Of a DNA stretch of 64,000 nucleotides, positions 28,238 through 37,364 are shown piece after piece (the first letter of the stretch is position 1; each line of letters begins with the position of its first letter). The stretch is from Chryseobacterium phocaeense (GTDB lineage Bacteria > Bacteroidota > Bacteroidia > Flavobacteriales > Weeksellaceae). The notes below the pieces were generated by a model. The model did not search any database. It was not told where the DNA came from and saw only the letters and a list, made by a program, of their open reading frames with translations. The position numbers and the translations under genes were made by a program. The stretch covers positions 2,434,158 to 2,498,157 of the forward strand of contig NZ_LT827015.1 in assembly GCF_900169075.1 (NCBI RefSeq), in the 5' to 3' direction.

Positions 28238-29260
28238 TTATTTAAAACTGCTTTGGTTCAATTTCTCTTTCAGCGCATTGGAATCCGGAAACTCAGTGCT
28301 GTTATAACGATCCAGTCTGGTAGAAATGTTTTTCCAGCCGCTGAGTACCATGCTCATATAATGGATCCAGTTGACAACGGCATCCTGCCACGGCCCAAAG
28401 TCCGGAAGAGAGGATTGCAGTGATACAAATTCCTTTAAATCTTCATTGTGAAGGCGAAGATCTTCCAGACAGGCCGCATCAAGTGAAACCCCTTGTTCAT
28501 TCTGAATGACCTTTACAATGTTGTAATAAATACTTCCTGTAGCCTCATCTTTTACCACAGACTGTACTTCATTAAAGAAGGTAACAAGGTGGCAGGCCAG
28601 TGCCTGAAGACGACGAATCACCGGGTGCTCATGAATCTCAGGAGGCAGGGTGATCCCCGTTTCTATTTCTGTAAGCTGCAGGAATGGGTACAGGCAGATG
28701 GAATCTTCCCTTAAGGCAATGCATTCTTTTACAGTCGGGTATATTTTATTTTCCTTATACCAGAGTTCCCTTTTCAGGCCATTAAAGTACCTGCTGATCA
28801 TTTTTGTAAAACGGCCGATAGTTTCCTGTGGAATAAACTGAAGCAGTTCTTCCCTTAATGATTCGAGCATTGCCCCCAGCGGTATGCCTGACTCTGAGGC
28901 TTTTTTTTCGCCAAGAAGTATAGCTACGGATTGCTGATGGATAAAATCAATCTCATCCGAAGAACTTTCTTCGTAGAGGTCATCATTATAAAGGGTCCAC
29001 AGCATCAGTCTGCAGACAGGCTTCAGACGTTCGGAAGGAGCTGTCGGAAACCACTGGGACGCAATGTGAGCTGTTTTGGTTTTCTTATACTTCTTTCTGA
29101 TGTCCGGATTCTGTTCATAGAGCCATAGATATTCTCCGTCGATCCATTGCTGGTCTGTAATTTCCTGCAGCTGTTCTGCATTGGGATTCTTTAATGTGGG
29201 AAAAGGATACCTGAACTCTTTCCGCAAAAGTTCCAGGATATTAAAATTTTCAGGTTTCAT
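28238..29260 (-). CDS. type I terpene synthase (paralog, variant metal motif)
   Basis: A 340-residue homologue of the following gene. The aspartate motif is YNDDLYEE (Asp93, Asp94). The second motif is N230-E-x-x-S234-x-x-x-D238, that is Asp in place of the usual final Glu, which still can bind magnesium. The C terminus keeps a Thr-Arg-x-x-x-Tyr arrangement. It is the first gene of the two-cyclase operon, with its promoter in the 400 bp upstream. The two proteins share plan and motifs but differ widely, so two different products are likely. Confidence 0.86.
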   Translation of the reverse strand: MKPENFNILELLRKEFRYPFPTLKNPNAEQLQEITDQQWIDGEYLWLYEQNPDIRKKYKKTKTAHIASQWFPTAPSERLKPVCRLMLWTLYNDDLYEESSSDEIDFIHQQSVAILLGEKKASESGIPLGAMLESLREELLQFIPQETIGRFTKMISRYFNGLKRELWYKENKIYPTVKECIALREDSICLYPFLQLTEIETGITLPPEIHEHPVIRRLQALACHLVTFFNEVQSVVKDEATGSIYYNIVKVIQNEQGVSLDAACLEDLRLHNEDLKEFVSLQSSLPDFGPWQDAVVNWIHYMSMVLSGWKNISTRLDRYNSTEFPDSNALKEKLNQSSFK

Positions 29261-29659
29261 GGTTTTAGTTTGATTTGGTTAAGACTAATATATAAAATAA
29301 TGTTGCATAAACATCAATTTATTTAATCATAATCAATTATATCAATAAATAATAACAAATAAAGCCTGAAAATTAAAATAATTCACAAAACACATGTGGT
29401 AAATTCCGAAATTCTAACGCTATAAATGATTGCAACTGCTTTTTTATGGGTTACATCTACAAACTTAACAGGATTAAGAAAAATATAAAAGATGTTACCG
29501 TGAAAATATAGAGAAAGATTAAAGATTAGAAGGTGAGTTCATTTTAATATATTTTTATTTCTAAGCTATTTATTAATGATGGTTTAAATTCATATTAACA
29601 CAGCATTTGCAGAAAAAAAATGTTAAATTTACTTTTAATAACCTTAAATTCAATTAATT
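29261..29659. other. divergent intergenic region between terpene operon and nuclease
   Basis: About 400 bp, AT-rich, without coding potential. It should hold the terpene operon promoter (minus) and the nuclease promoter (plus, see 29607-29637). Confidence 0.5.
29607..29637 (+). promoter_or_regulatory. likely promoter of the nuclease gene
   Basis: TTG at 29607-29609, a 20-bp spacer and TACTTTTA at 29630-29637, one base off TAnnTTTG, ending 22 bp before the ATG. This matches the Bacteroidota -33/-7 arrangement. Confidence 0.5.
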
Positions 29660-30403
29660 ATGGACAATCCTTTTAGTATGCAGCCTGAGCTCCGATATGG
29701 TGCTCCGGTTTGTGATGAAATCTTAACGGGCAGATATTTTACCATTGGCTACTCCTGGTATTTTAGGCAGGCCAAATGGACATTAGAAATTATAAACAGA
29801 AATAATTATCTTGTTGGAACCGTGTTGGAACCAGTTGAAAGGCTTGATAATTTCAGAGCTGACATCAGAATACCAAAAAGATTCAGAGCGGGTTTGGATG
29901 AATATGCCGGTAGTGGTTATGACAGAGGACATCTTGTATCAAGTGCCAATCAGATAAACCGTCCTATCCAAAACAGTGAAACATTTTTATTATCAAATAT
30001 GTCACCTCAGAAAAAAGAATTAAATCGGTTTATGTGGAAAACATTGGAAGAAAAGGTCAGGGTACTTAATGCTAAACCGGAAATTTTTGAAACTTATGTT
30101 CTATCATCACCGGTATTTTATTTTAACAGGCCTATTGAAACAATTGGAGAGCCTGATGATTTAGGAATTGATATTCCAATTCCCCACGCTTTTGTCAAGA
30201 GTGTACTTGCAGAAGATAATAAAGGTAGACTTTCACTTTGGACATTTTTAATGGAAAACACAAAACTGGAGGGTAAGATAGAAGATTATCTGGTAAAAAC
30301 ATATAATGCAGAACAATTAGTTGGTGGTAGATTCTGGGATCGCATCAGTGGAACGGATATGCATGATCAAAAGAGGACAATAACTCCAATCTGGGATTAT
30401 TAA
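29660..30403 (+). CDS. DNA/RNA non-specific endonuclease (NucA/EndoG-like)
   Basis: A 247-residue nuclease of the beta-beta-alpha-metal family. The catalytic DRGH motif is at residues 88-91 (YDRGHLVSSAN), and the metal-binding Asn region follows in FLLSNMSPQKKELN. These enzymes cut DNA and RNA without sequence preference. Family members are usually secreted, but no signal peptide is visible here: the N terminus is polar and the frame has no longer start. It may be exported by another route, or act inside. No gene of an obvious inhibitor is adjacent. Confidence 0.82.
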   Translation: MDNPFSMQPELRYGAPVCDEILTGRYFTIGYSWYFRQAKWTLEIINRNNYLVGTVLEPVERLDNFRADIRIPKRFRAGLDEYAGSGYDRGHLVSSANQINRPIQNSETFLLSNMSPQKKELNRFMWKTLEEKVRVLNAKPEIFETYVLSSPVFYFNRPIETIGEPDDLGIDIPIPHAFVKSVLAEDNKGRLSLWTFLMENTKLEGKIEDYLVKTYNAEQLVGGRFWDRISGTDMHDQKRTITPIWDY

Positions 30404-31027
30404 CATATCAAAATCTGTTAATTTTAACCTCACTCAATGTATTCAAACTTTATTTGTAAAAGTTATCCATTAAAATTAACCAAATGAATTACATAAGTCT
30501 CTACTCTTCTTATTACCAAAGTTAATAAAAGCAGTAGAGACTTATACTAATTTGCATTTAAGATTCCCTTTGAAAAAAAAACGAATGTTCTAAATCGTAA
30601 AATTATGTTCTGGAAGAGCTCTCTTTGATTATTTTTTCAATTAAGAAATTAGATGTCAAACCCAATAAAGAAAGTACGGCATTTTAAATTTCGAAGACGA
30701 TAAAATATTCAATCTCTGATTAAAAATGATGTAACCTAAAATAAATGATGTTTTACAAAGAATTAATGAAAGCATTAAATCAAAAATTATTTAATTCTTC
30801 CATTTGCTGACAAAGCCTCATACGATAATCATCATCGCGAAATTTAATAAAATCATACAGCCCATCAAGCCCCTGATGCTTTTAATAATATTCTCCTGTA
30901 TCAATGTTGCGACAAGATGCTTTTTCTCCCTTTTAACTTTGTCACTACATTTAGTACATACAAAAATCACTAACAATAGAATAATCTATCTCATACTTAA
31001 ATTATATTTTAGAAAAATTACTGTGTC
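30404..31027. other. AT-rich intergenic region with a 13-bp inverted repeat
   Basis: About 620 bp between convergent genes. The arms 30493-30505 and 30533-30545 are exact reverse complements (ATAAGTCTCTACT and its complement) with a 27-nt loop; no T-run follows, so it is only a possible terminator. An 80-codon frame at 30804-31046 is low-complexity and overlaps the next gene; I do not accept it. Confidence 0.45.
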
Positions 31028-31573
31028 TTATAACTCATTCTTTTGAATAAAACTCCACTGCGTTCCATTGAAAATACACAAGAGCTCTTTGACTGTATCA
31101 AAAGCAATCATTCCTGGCGCAGGCTTTATAATATTTAAATGCGGGCTTGCCAACTTGGGTAAAACCATGGCTTTATTAGCGCTTTCCAATACCAATATTC
31201 CTTTTACATTTGTTGGATTTCCTATTATCACTTTAGCATCAGGTTTTTCTGGATATAATGGGTTATTCTGTAAACTATTGTCTATACCATTATTTGTTCC
31301 TGCTTCGTTACTATAGTCTACCCACTGATTATTTACAAAAGCTTTTATTTTTCGTTCTACGTTATTAAAGATAATAGTTCCATTTACAGGATTTGGTACA
31401 TCTCCATTCGTCCATGGAAGTATTAATCCTTTGTTTGCGTTATTAGAAAATTCTAAAAGAACAGATGGCGTCGAAATACTAGCATTGGTAGATGATGCTC
31501 CGTTAATAACAACTTGAGATTTTACATCTAAAAATGAAGAGTTTAATATAATTACAATAAATATTTTTTTCAT
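31028..31573 (-). CDS. small secreted protein with flavobacterial C-terminal surface motif
   Basis: A 181-residue exported protein. I start at the ATG 31571-31573, which opens a signal peptide ending near VKSQ; the longer frame reads back into the preceding gene. The body has two segments of the type NKGLILPW...VNGTIIFN and NKAMVLPKL...PGMIAFD followed by LLCIFNGTQW. The same 'GMI-Y/F...C-I/L-x-I-Y/F...W' unit ends both larger proteins upstream. It is the last gene of the surface-protein operon, 10 bp after the preceding stop. Its function is not known. Confidence 0.7.
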   Translation of the reverse strand: MKKIFIVIILNSSFLDVKSQVVINGASSTNASISTPSVLLEFSNNANKGLILPWTNGDVPNPVNGTIIFNNVERKIKAFVNNQWVDYSNEAGTNNGIDNSLQNNPLYPEKPDAKVIIGNPTNVKGILVLESANKAMVLPKLASPHLNIIKPAPGMIAFDTVKELLCIFNGTQWSFIQKNEL

Positions 31574-31583
31574 AAGAGAAAAT

Positions 31584-33482
31584 TTAATCAGGACAAGAAA
31601 AATTTTGATAGCATCTCCAGCCCGTTGAGGTGTAGATAGAAAGACAGTTATCATTTAGTTCATAAATAATCATTCCGACTACTGGATCCGTTATGCTTGA
31701 TTTTGTGGTTCTGGAAAGTACAAGACCTTTTGTAGAAGATTCCAAGGCTAAATATCCTCCGTTCCTTAACATCGGCCAATTTCCATTGTTTATACCTGCT
31801 CGGTTAAATGCGGTAATTCCTACGTTAGTTGATAGTACTGTTCCTGTATTTACAGCATTTTTATAACATACATTATCGGTAATCTTGTAAGTTGAAGTTA
31901 CTACAGCACCTTGACAAGTGCTAGCATCGGCAGGCTGAAGATCTCCCGTACCTGGATCTACAAGAGTAAACGTAAGAGTTTCGCTGCCTTCAGCAAATAA
32001 ATCCTGTTCAACTTGTATAATAGATGCTAAACTTATGGCGGTAGTAGGTGTACCATCATAATTGCCCGCAGGCACCGTAATGGAAAATGGTCCGGTAGCA
32101 GGAGTTGTAGTGTAATCGGAGCCCCTGGTTGCGGTACCTCCCAAAGTAATCTGTACAGTTCTTGGAACAGCCAAAGTACCATTAATCAGCAATTTAGGTA
32201 AATTTGCAGTTGGAACATTTTCATTTCCTGTAGGATTTAGCCTATCAAATGTCATAATCGCACTCAAACCTGAAATTTTGACATCATCAACAAAATTTCC
32301 TGCACTTATATTACTGCCTGATGCACTACTCACTGCCCTAAAACCAAACGTAATCATCTTAGAAACTCCAGAATTATTTTTCCATCGCCCGTGATATCTT
32401 GTCCATCCTGTAGTTGCAGTAGGATCTTTATTAACTGTTACATTGGAAGCTGCCCCACCGGGATTTATTAGAACACCTGTATGTGTTCCGGATTGAGCAT
32501 TATTATCTTTGAACTCCGCAACATCAATTTCGTCTATCACAAGTCGCATTACATCTGTTCCATTTCGCCCGCGATGTGCAAAAGACCAGTTAAAAGTTTC
32601 GTTCGGTAAGATACAAATTGGCGTCTGCTCTAATTTTGAATTGATAAATGAATTTAATTCAGCATAGTATGTACCCTGATAAGCTGGTACATTCATATAA
32701 CCTAAACTAATAAAATCGATAGATCCTCCTTTACCATCAGCTAGACGGTTGGCATTGGGAGATATTCCTGCGATTGCATCTGTAGTACTCCATCCGGGAA
32801 CAATACCCTCGGGTACTGGCTCCCAAGTGCTAGAAGTGGTACCCTGCTCAAAATTACCGTTAATAAAAGTTCTTACAGGAATTACTCCTGAAGTAACCTC
32901 TAATTCGGTAAATTCTAGATTACTATCTTGTAGGTTAAGAATAAGGATATACCTGGCACGGTGAATTCCTATATTTAAACTATAAATGCCATTATTGAAG
33001 ACAGGTCCTAAATTTTGACCAGCAGTACTGGGAACAGCTGAAGAAGGTGTAGGACGCCCAAAAAACTGGTCTGAATCACTGTTTGCAGTGTAAATAAATC
33101 TATTATACAGAGAGATTGAAGCAGAACTATTTATATAATCTGTTGGTATATAACCCATATTAGGATAATTACTGGCGAATGTAATAATCATAAACCTTCT
33201 GGATTTTGTATTATCCGGGACTACAGAACCAAGTTTTATATTCTGAATAAAATAATCCGCTCCCAAATCTACCATAAACCATTCCGCATTGGGTGGAACC
33301 TGTGAAGACCCTGTCCGTGCCACTGTAGTGAAATTTCCATCTGTCAGATTAGAATTTGGAAAAGAACTGTCATCCACAGACGATGAAGTAACAGTCTTTC
33401 CCAAAGCAAGATTAGCTTGCTGGGGCTTGTAATTATTAAAAACTAACACGAAAATTATGGAAATAATAAATGATTTTTTCAT
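31584..33482 (-). CDS. secreted discoidin-domain surface protein (tandem paralog 2)
   Basis: A 632-residue exported protein. After the signal peptide, NLALGKTVTSSSV and the following 140 residues look like an F5/8 type C (discoidin) domain, a sugar- or lipid-binding fold. A middle jelly-roll-like region includes FNWSFAHRGR and a Gly-Gly-Thr-Ala-Thr-Arg-Gly segment resembling Calx-beta-type repeats. The C terminus is a short Cys-containing flavobacterial unit ending NFSCPD. It is very similar to the gene upstream (33494-35362) over its whole length, so they arose by tandem duplication. Probably a surface or secreted adhesin; no catalytic motif is seen. Confidence 0.75.
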   Translation of the reverse strand: MKKSFIISIIFVLVFNNYKPQQANLALGKTVTSSSVDDSSFPNSNLTDGNFTTVARTGSSQVPPNAEWFMVDLGADYFIQNIKLGSVVPDNTKSRRFMIITFASNYPNMGYIPTDYINSSASISLYNRFIYTANSDSDQFFGRPTPSSAVPSTAGQNLGPVFNNGIYSLNIGIHRARYILILNLQDSNLEFTELEVTSGVIPVRTFINGNFEQGTTSSTWEPVPEGIVPGWSTTDAIAGISPNANRLADGKGGSIDFISLGYMNVPAYQGTYYAELNSFINSKLEQTPICILPNETFNWSFAHRGRNGTDVMRLVIDEIDVAEFKDNNAQSGTHTGVLINPGGAASNVTVNKDPTATTGWTRYHGRWKNNSGVSKMITFGFRAVSSASGSNISAGNFVDDVKISGLSAIMTFDRLNPTGNENVPTANLPKLLINGTLAVPRTVQITLGGTATRGSDYTTTPATGPFSITVPAGNYDGTPTTAISLASIIQVEQDLFAEGSETLTFTLVDPGTGDLQPADASTCQGAVVTSTYKITDNVCYKNAVNTGTVLSTNVGITAFNRAGINNGNWPMLRNGGYLALESSTKGLVLSRTTKSSITDPVVGMIIYELNDNCLSIYTSTGWRCYQNFSCPD

Positions 33483-33493
33483 ATGTCATTAAT

Positions 33494-35362
33494 TTAATCA
33501 GGACAAGAAAAGTTTTTATAGCATCTCCAACCGGTTGAAGTATATATTGAAATACATCTGTCATTAGTTTCATAAATAATCATTCCTACTACAGGATTAG
33601 TGATGCTCGACTTTATGGTTCTTGTAATCACGAAACCTTTTGTAGAAGATTCTATAGCTATATATCCTCCATTTCTTATCATAGGCCAATTACTATCGGT
33701 TGCTCCAGCTCTGTTAAATGCAGTGATTCCAAAATTGGTTGGTAAAACAGTTCCGGTGTTTACAGGATTTTTATAACAGACGTTATCAGTAATTTTATAA
33801 GTAGAAGTCACCACAGCTCCCTGACATGTACTTGCATCAGCAAGCTTAAGATCTCCCGTACCGGGGTCGACAAGAGTCAAAGTGATTGTTTCACTACCTT
33901 CAGAAAATAAATCCTGATTAATTTGTATAATAGATGCTAAACTTACTGCTGTTGCGTTTGTTCCGTCATAATTACCGGCAGGTATCGTGACTGAAAAATT
34001 TCCGGTAGCTGGAGTAGTTGTATAATCGGAGCCCCTAGTTGCAGTTCCTCCCAGAATAATCTGTACAGTTCTTGGAACTGCTAACGAACCATTGATCAGC
34101 AATTTCGGTAAATTCGCAGTAGGAACATTCTCATTACCTGTAGTATTTTGCTTATCAAATGTCATTATAGCTCCTAAACCTGATATTTTAAGATCATCAA
34201 TAAAGTTTCCAACACCTATACTACCTGTTGCTGTACTTATGGCTCTAAAACCAAACGTAATCATTTTAGAAACTCCAGAATTATTTTTCCATTGCCCGTG
34301 ATACCTTGTCCATCCTGTAGTTGTAGTAGGATCTTTATTAACTATTACATTGGAAGCCGACCCTCCGGGATTTACTAGGATACCTGTATGTGTTCCGGAT
34401 TGCGCATTATTATCTGTAAATTCCGCAACATCAATGTCGTCTATAACCAAACGCATTACATCTGTACCTAAACGACCACGATGCACAAAAGACCAGTTAA
34501 AGGTTTCGTTGGGCTGTATACAAATTGGCTGTTGTTCAAGTTTTCCATTCGTATATGCATTCAGTTCTGCAAATATGCTACCTTCAAAAGAAGAGACTCC
34601 ATTGAATCCATTATCCCAAAGCTCAATGTAGCCTCCGTCTTTAATTGTATTTGAAATAGGATTTACTCCTTCAGTCGTACTCCAGCCAGAGACCAAATTT
34701 TCTGGAAGAGAATCTCCATTATTATCCTCAAATCCACCGTTGGAAAATACCCGTACTGGGATTACTCCTGAAGTTACCTGTAATTCTGTAAATTCTAAAT
34801 TAGCATCTTGAAGATTCAGTACAAGAATATATCTTGCACGGTGAATTCCAACATGTATGTTGATCAAGCCCTGTGTAAAGGGCTGACCTAGATTAGTGCC
34901 AGGTGTACCGGGTATCGTTTCATTTGCTGAACCACCGAACAGATTTCCTCCACTTACTCTATTAGACGTATATATCAATCGATTGTATTGCGAACTGTTA
35001 TTGCTGCTAGAATTATAGGTTTGAGGATTCATTCCTAAATTAGGATAAGCACTTGGAAAGGTCACAATCATAAATCTTCTGGATTTTGTATTATCAGGAA
35101 CTACAGCTCCTAATGTAATATTCTGAATAAAATGGTCTGCGCCCAAATCCACCATAAACCATTCTGCATTGGGTGGAACCTGTGAAGACCCTGTTCTTGC
35201 CACCGTACTGAAATTTCCATCAGTTAAATTTGAATTAGGACTAGAACTATTATCTACCGATGATGAAGTAACCATTTTCCCCAAAGCAAGGTTTACCTGC
35301 TGGGATTTAAAGCCATTACATGTTAAAATAAAAACAAGGAAGGTAATAAATAATTTTTTCAT
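33494..35362 (-). CDS. secreted discoidin-domain surface protein (tandem paralog 1)
   Basis: A 622-residue paralog of the next gene with the same order: signal peptide, discoidin-like domain from NLALGKMVTSSSV, a jelly-roll-like centre, a Calx-beta-like stretch and the C-terminal NFSCPD unit. I use the ATG at 35360-35362; the longer frame begins with TTG. Divergence from its twin is concentrated in the loop regions around residues 120-170 and 220-270, as expected if ligand-contact surfaces diversified. The genes are separated by 11 bp and are co-transcribed. Confidence 0.75.
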   Translation of the reverse strand: MKKLFITFLVFILTCNGFKSQQVNLALGKMVTSSSVDNSSSPNSNLTDGNFSTVARTGSSQVPPNAEWFMVDLGADHFIQNITLGAVVPDNTKSRRFMIVTFPSAYPNLGMNPQTYNSSSNNSSQYNRLIYTSNRVSGGNLFGGSANETIPGTPGTNLGQPFTQGLINIHVGIHRARYILVLNLQDANLEFTELQVTSGVIPVRVFSNGGFEDNNGDSLPENLVSGWSTTEGVNPISNTIKDGGYIELWDNGFNGVSSFEGSIFAELNAYTNGKLEQQPICIQPNETFNWSFVHRGRLGTDVMRLVIDDIDVAEFTDNNAQSGTHTGILVNPGGSASNVIVNKDPTTTTGWTRYHGQWKNNSGVSKMITFGFRAISTATGSIGVGNFIDDLKISGLGAIMTFDKQNTTGNENVPTANLPKLLINGSLAVPRTVQIILGGTATRGSDYTTTPATGNFSVTIPAGNYDGTNATAVSLASIIQINQDLFSEGSETITLTLVDPGTGDLKLADASTCQGAVVTSTYKITDNVCYKNPVNTGTVLPTNFGITAFNRAGATDSNWPMIRNGGYIAIESSTKGFVITRTIKSSITNPVVGMIIYETNDRCISIYTSTGWRCYKNFSCPD

Positions 35363-35577
35363 CAATTGTTCTTTTTTAAAATACAAATTAAAATACCGAG
35401 CACTTAGTAGCAGTGTTCTCTCAAACAGCTCATCACTAGCACCTAAACTCGACCGATGGTATTTCTTTAGAATAGGACCATTAGCGCTTATTTAAAATTT
35501 AGAAGGATGACGATTTTCGACACATTTTCTCTCGGTTTGATGCGATATATATAAAATTATGTGATTTCTTTTACATT

Positions 35578-36909
35578 TTAGTTTCCAGTACCTAAAGATA
35601 TAATTGCGAAAGTAGCTCCAGACCGGATAGTATAGTTTTCAGGTGGATTATTACAACCAAAGCAGTGAAGTGAACCAAAAGTAACAGCTGTATCTTTATT
35701 TAAAAATAGTACGATGGTTCCCCCTCTACTCTTAAAAAGATTAGCTCCAGCGTTTTTCGCGTCTGCAACACTATAGTAGCTGCCTCCCGCCAGTACATAC
35801 CAATCAGAGTCATTAATTGATTTGTCTGATGAGATTGATGCATGTAAAGAAAACTGATAGTATCCGGTTTTAGGAATGGTATATGTATTGGTAGTAGTAT
35901 TCCAGTTACCGTCGTTAGTGCCTATAGAAGAAAAATTATACTTAAAGAAAATTCCATTCCCCGTTGCTGAAGTCTGTACAGTAGTTCTCCCAGCTGCTAA
36001 AACTTTGGGAATAAACGGTGCACTAGCAACGTCAGTCCATTGAGGAGCTGTTCCAGGCCCCCTTGAAGTAAGCACCTGACCCGCAATTCCTGCAGTCCCA
36101 GCTAAAGTACCACTCCCCCCTACATTAAGCTCATTAGTTACCTGAAGCCCTCCATTAATATGCAATTTTCTCTGTGGAGTCATCGTTCCAACGCCGGTAT
36201 CACCAGTTTGGGTTATTCGAAGTCTTGCATAATCACCAGTCATTAAATCTAATGGATGAGCACTCCCAGTACCAAACCAAGCAGCCTCAGTATTTCCGTT
36301 ACTCGATCCTTTTCCCACATAAGATTGTAAATGTATATTACCATCAGTATGCTGAAAACCAAAAGATTTTGTTGGAGTAAAAATATCCAATGGAGTGGCG
36401 GGACTAACTGTTCCAACACCTATTCTGTTTTTTGCAGCATCCACTGAAAGAGTTGGACCATCCACTGAAAAGGCATTTGCTGATGTACCAGTAAATGCCA
36501 AAGTATTTCCTCCTTGAGTTATTGTACGATTTGAAGCAAGGCTACCATCATTAGTATATATATTATTCACTTGGGGAACATTATTTGGATTGTGCAATTT
36601 CACCCATACTGTTCCATTAAAATAATAATAACCTACTCCATCAACATTGGCGGTTTTTCCAGTTTGCGTTCCGTTAGCAACATTATTAATAAAAACCATG
36701 GTTGAAGTCTGTATGCCAGCCATATTCTGTGCACGTAGTCTGTCTACTCTAGGAATTAATAAACCATCTGCATTAGTTGAGGATCCAGCTGCATTTTTGG
36801 CAGCAATATCTAAAGTAGCCATCGGAGTTGCATGATTAATACCAACCTGTCCTAAGTATGCAGTTGGAATTAGCATCAAACCAAATAATCGAATTTTCGT
36901 TTTTTTCAT
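35578..36909 (-). CDS. secreted tail-fibre-like surface protein with C1q-like C terminus
   Basis: A 443-residue exported protein. The signal peptide is followed by VGINHATPMATLDIAA, a motif that opens many flavobacterial surface proteins. Repeats of the form RIGVGTVSPATPLDI and DTGVGTMTPQRKLHI resemble phage tail-fibre or head-fibre stalk repeats. The last 130 residues (KYNFSS...YTIPKTGYYQFSLHASI) look like a C1q/TNF-type jelly roll, a trimeric binding head. A fibrous adhesin is the most likely role. It is the first of the four surface-protein genes on this strand, 215 bp before the paralog pair. Confidence 0.72.
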   Translation of the reverse strand: MKKTKIRLFGLMLIPTAYLGQVGINHATPMATLDIAAKNAAGSSTNADGLLIPRVDRLRAQNMAGIQTSTMVFINNVANGTQTGKTANVDGVGYYYFNGTVWVKLHNPNNVPQVNNIYTNDGSLASNRTITQGGNTLAFTGTSANAFSVDGPTLSVDAAKNRIGVGTVSPATPLDIFTPTKSFGFQHTDGNIHLQSYVGKGSSNGNTEAAWFGTGSAHPLDLMTGDYARLRITQTGDTGVGTMTPQRKLHINGGLQVTNELNVGGSGTLAGTAGIAGQVLTSRGPGTAPQWTDVASAPFIPKVLAAGRTTVQTSATGNGIFFKYNFSSIGTNDGNWNTTTNTYTIPKTGYYQFSLHASISSDKSINDSDWYVLAGGSYYSVADAKNAGANLFKSRGGTIVLFLNKDTAVTFGSLHCFGCNNPPENYTIRSGATFAIISLGTGN

Positions 36910-37364
36910 TTTTATGTTAATTTTTTTTATGTAAAAAGTACCTAATAAAAGCTACAATTATGGGAGTGTTTTTTGACCGATTCCGGCTTTTCAAATTTGA
37001 AGAAAACGCTTGATTAAGTTGGGTTTATGGTAAATTATACAAGTTGCACAAACAACTTTTTTTTGTTCTTCAAATTATTTAGCAAAAGAATAAACAATAA
37101 GTCGTTGTACAAATTAAAATCATTAATTATATGTCAACAAAGCTGCAACTATTGGTTAACTAAATAAAATTTCATAAAAAAAATTGTTAACATAAAACAA
37201 TGTAAAATATTGATTTGCAATAGTTTCAAAAAATAAATTGTTAGTTATATAATTTAAGAGGGAAATTTATTGTAATTGTAATTAAATTGCATTAAAGTTC
37301 TAAAATTCCTTTCCAGAGGAAGAATCGACAAACATATTTATTTTATCAACTCAAAAGATTTAAT
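36910..37364. other. AT-rich divergent regulatory region
   Basis: About 455 bp between the surface-protein operon and the divergently transcribed TPR/LuxR-type regulator, with no coding potential. It must carry both promoters. TTGTTAAC and TTGTTAGTT-like words recur near 37180-37250 but I cannot define a site. Confidence 0.45.

Noticed and set aside
30804..31046. An 80-codon plus-strand frame rich in Ile, Lys and Leu
   Set aside because: It is low-complexity, has no motif and overlaps the end of the convergent surface-protein gene. AT-rich DNA easily gives such frames.
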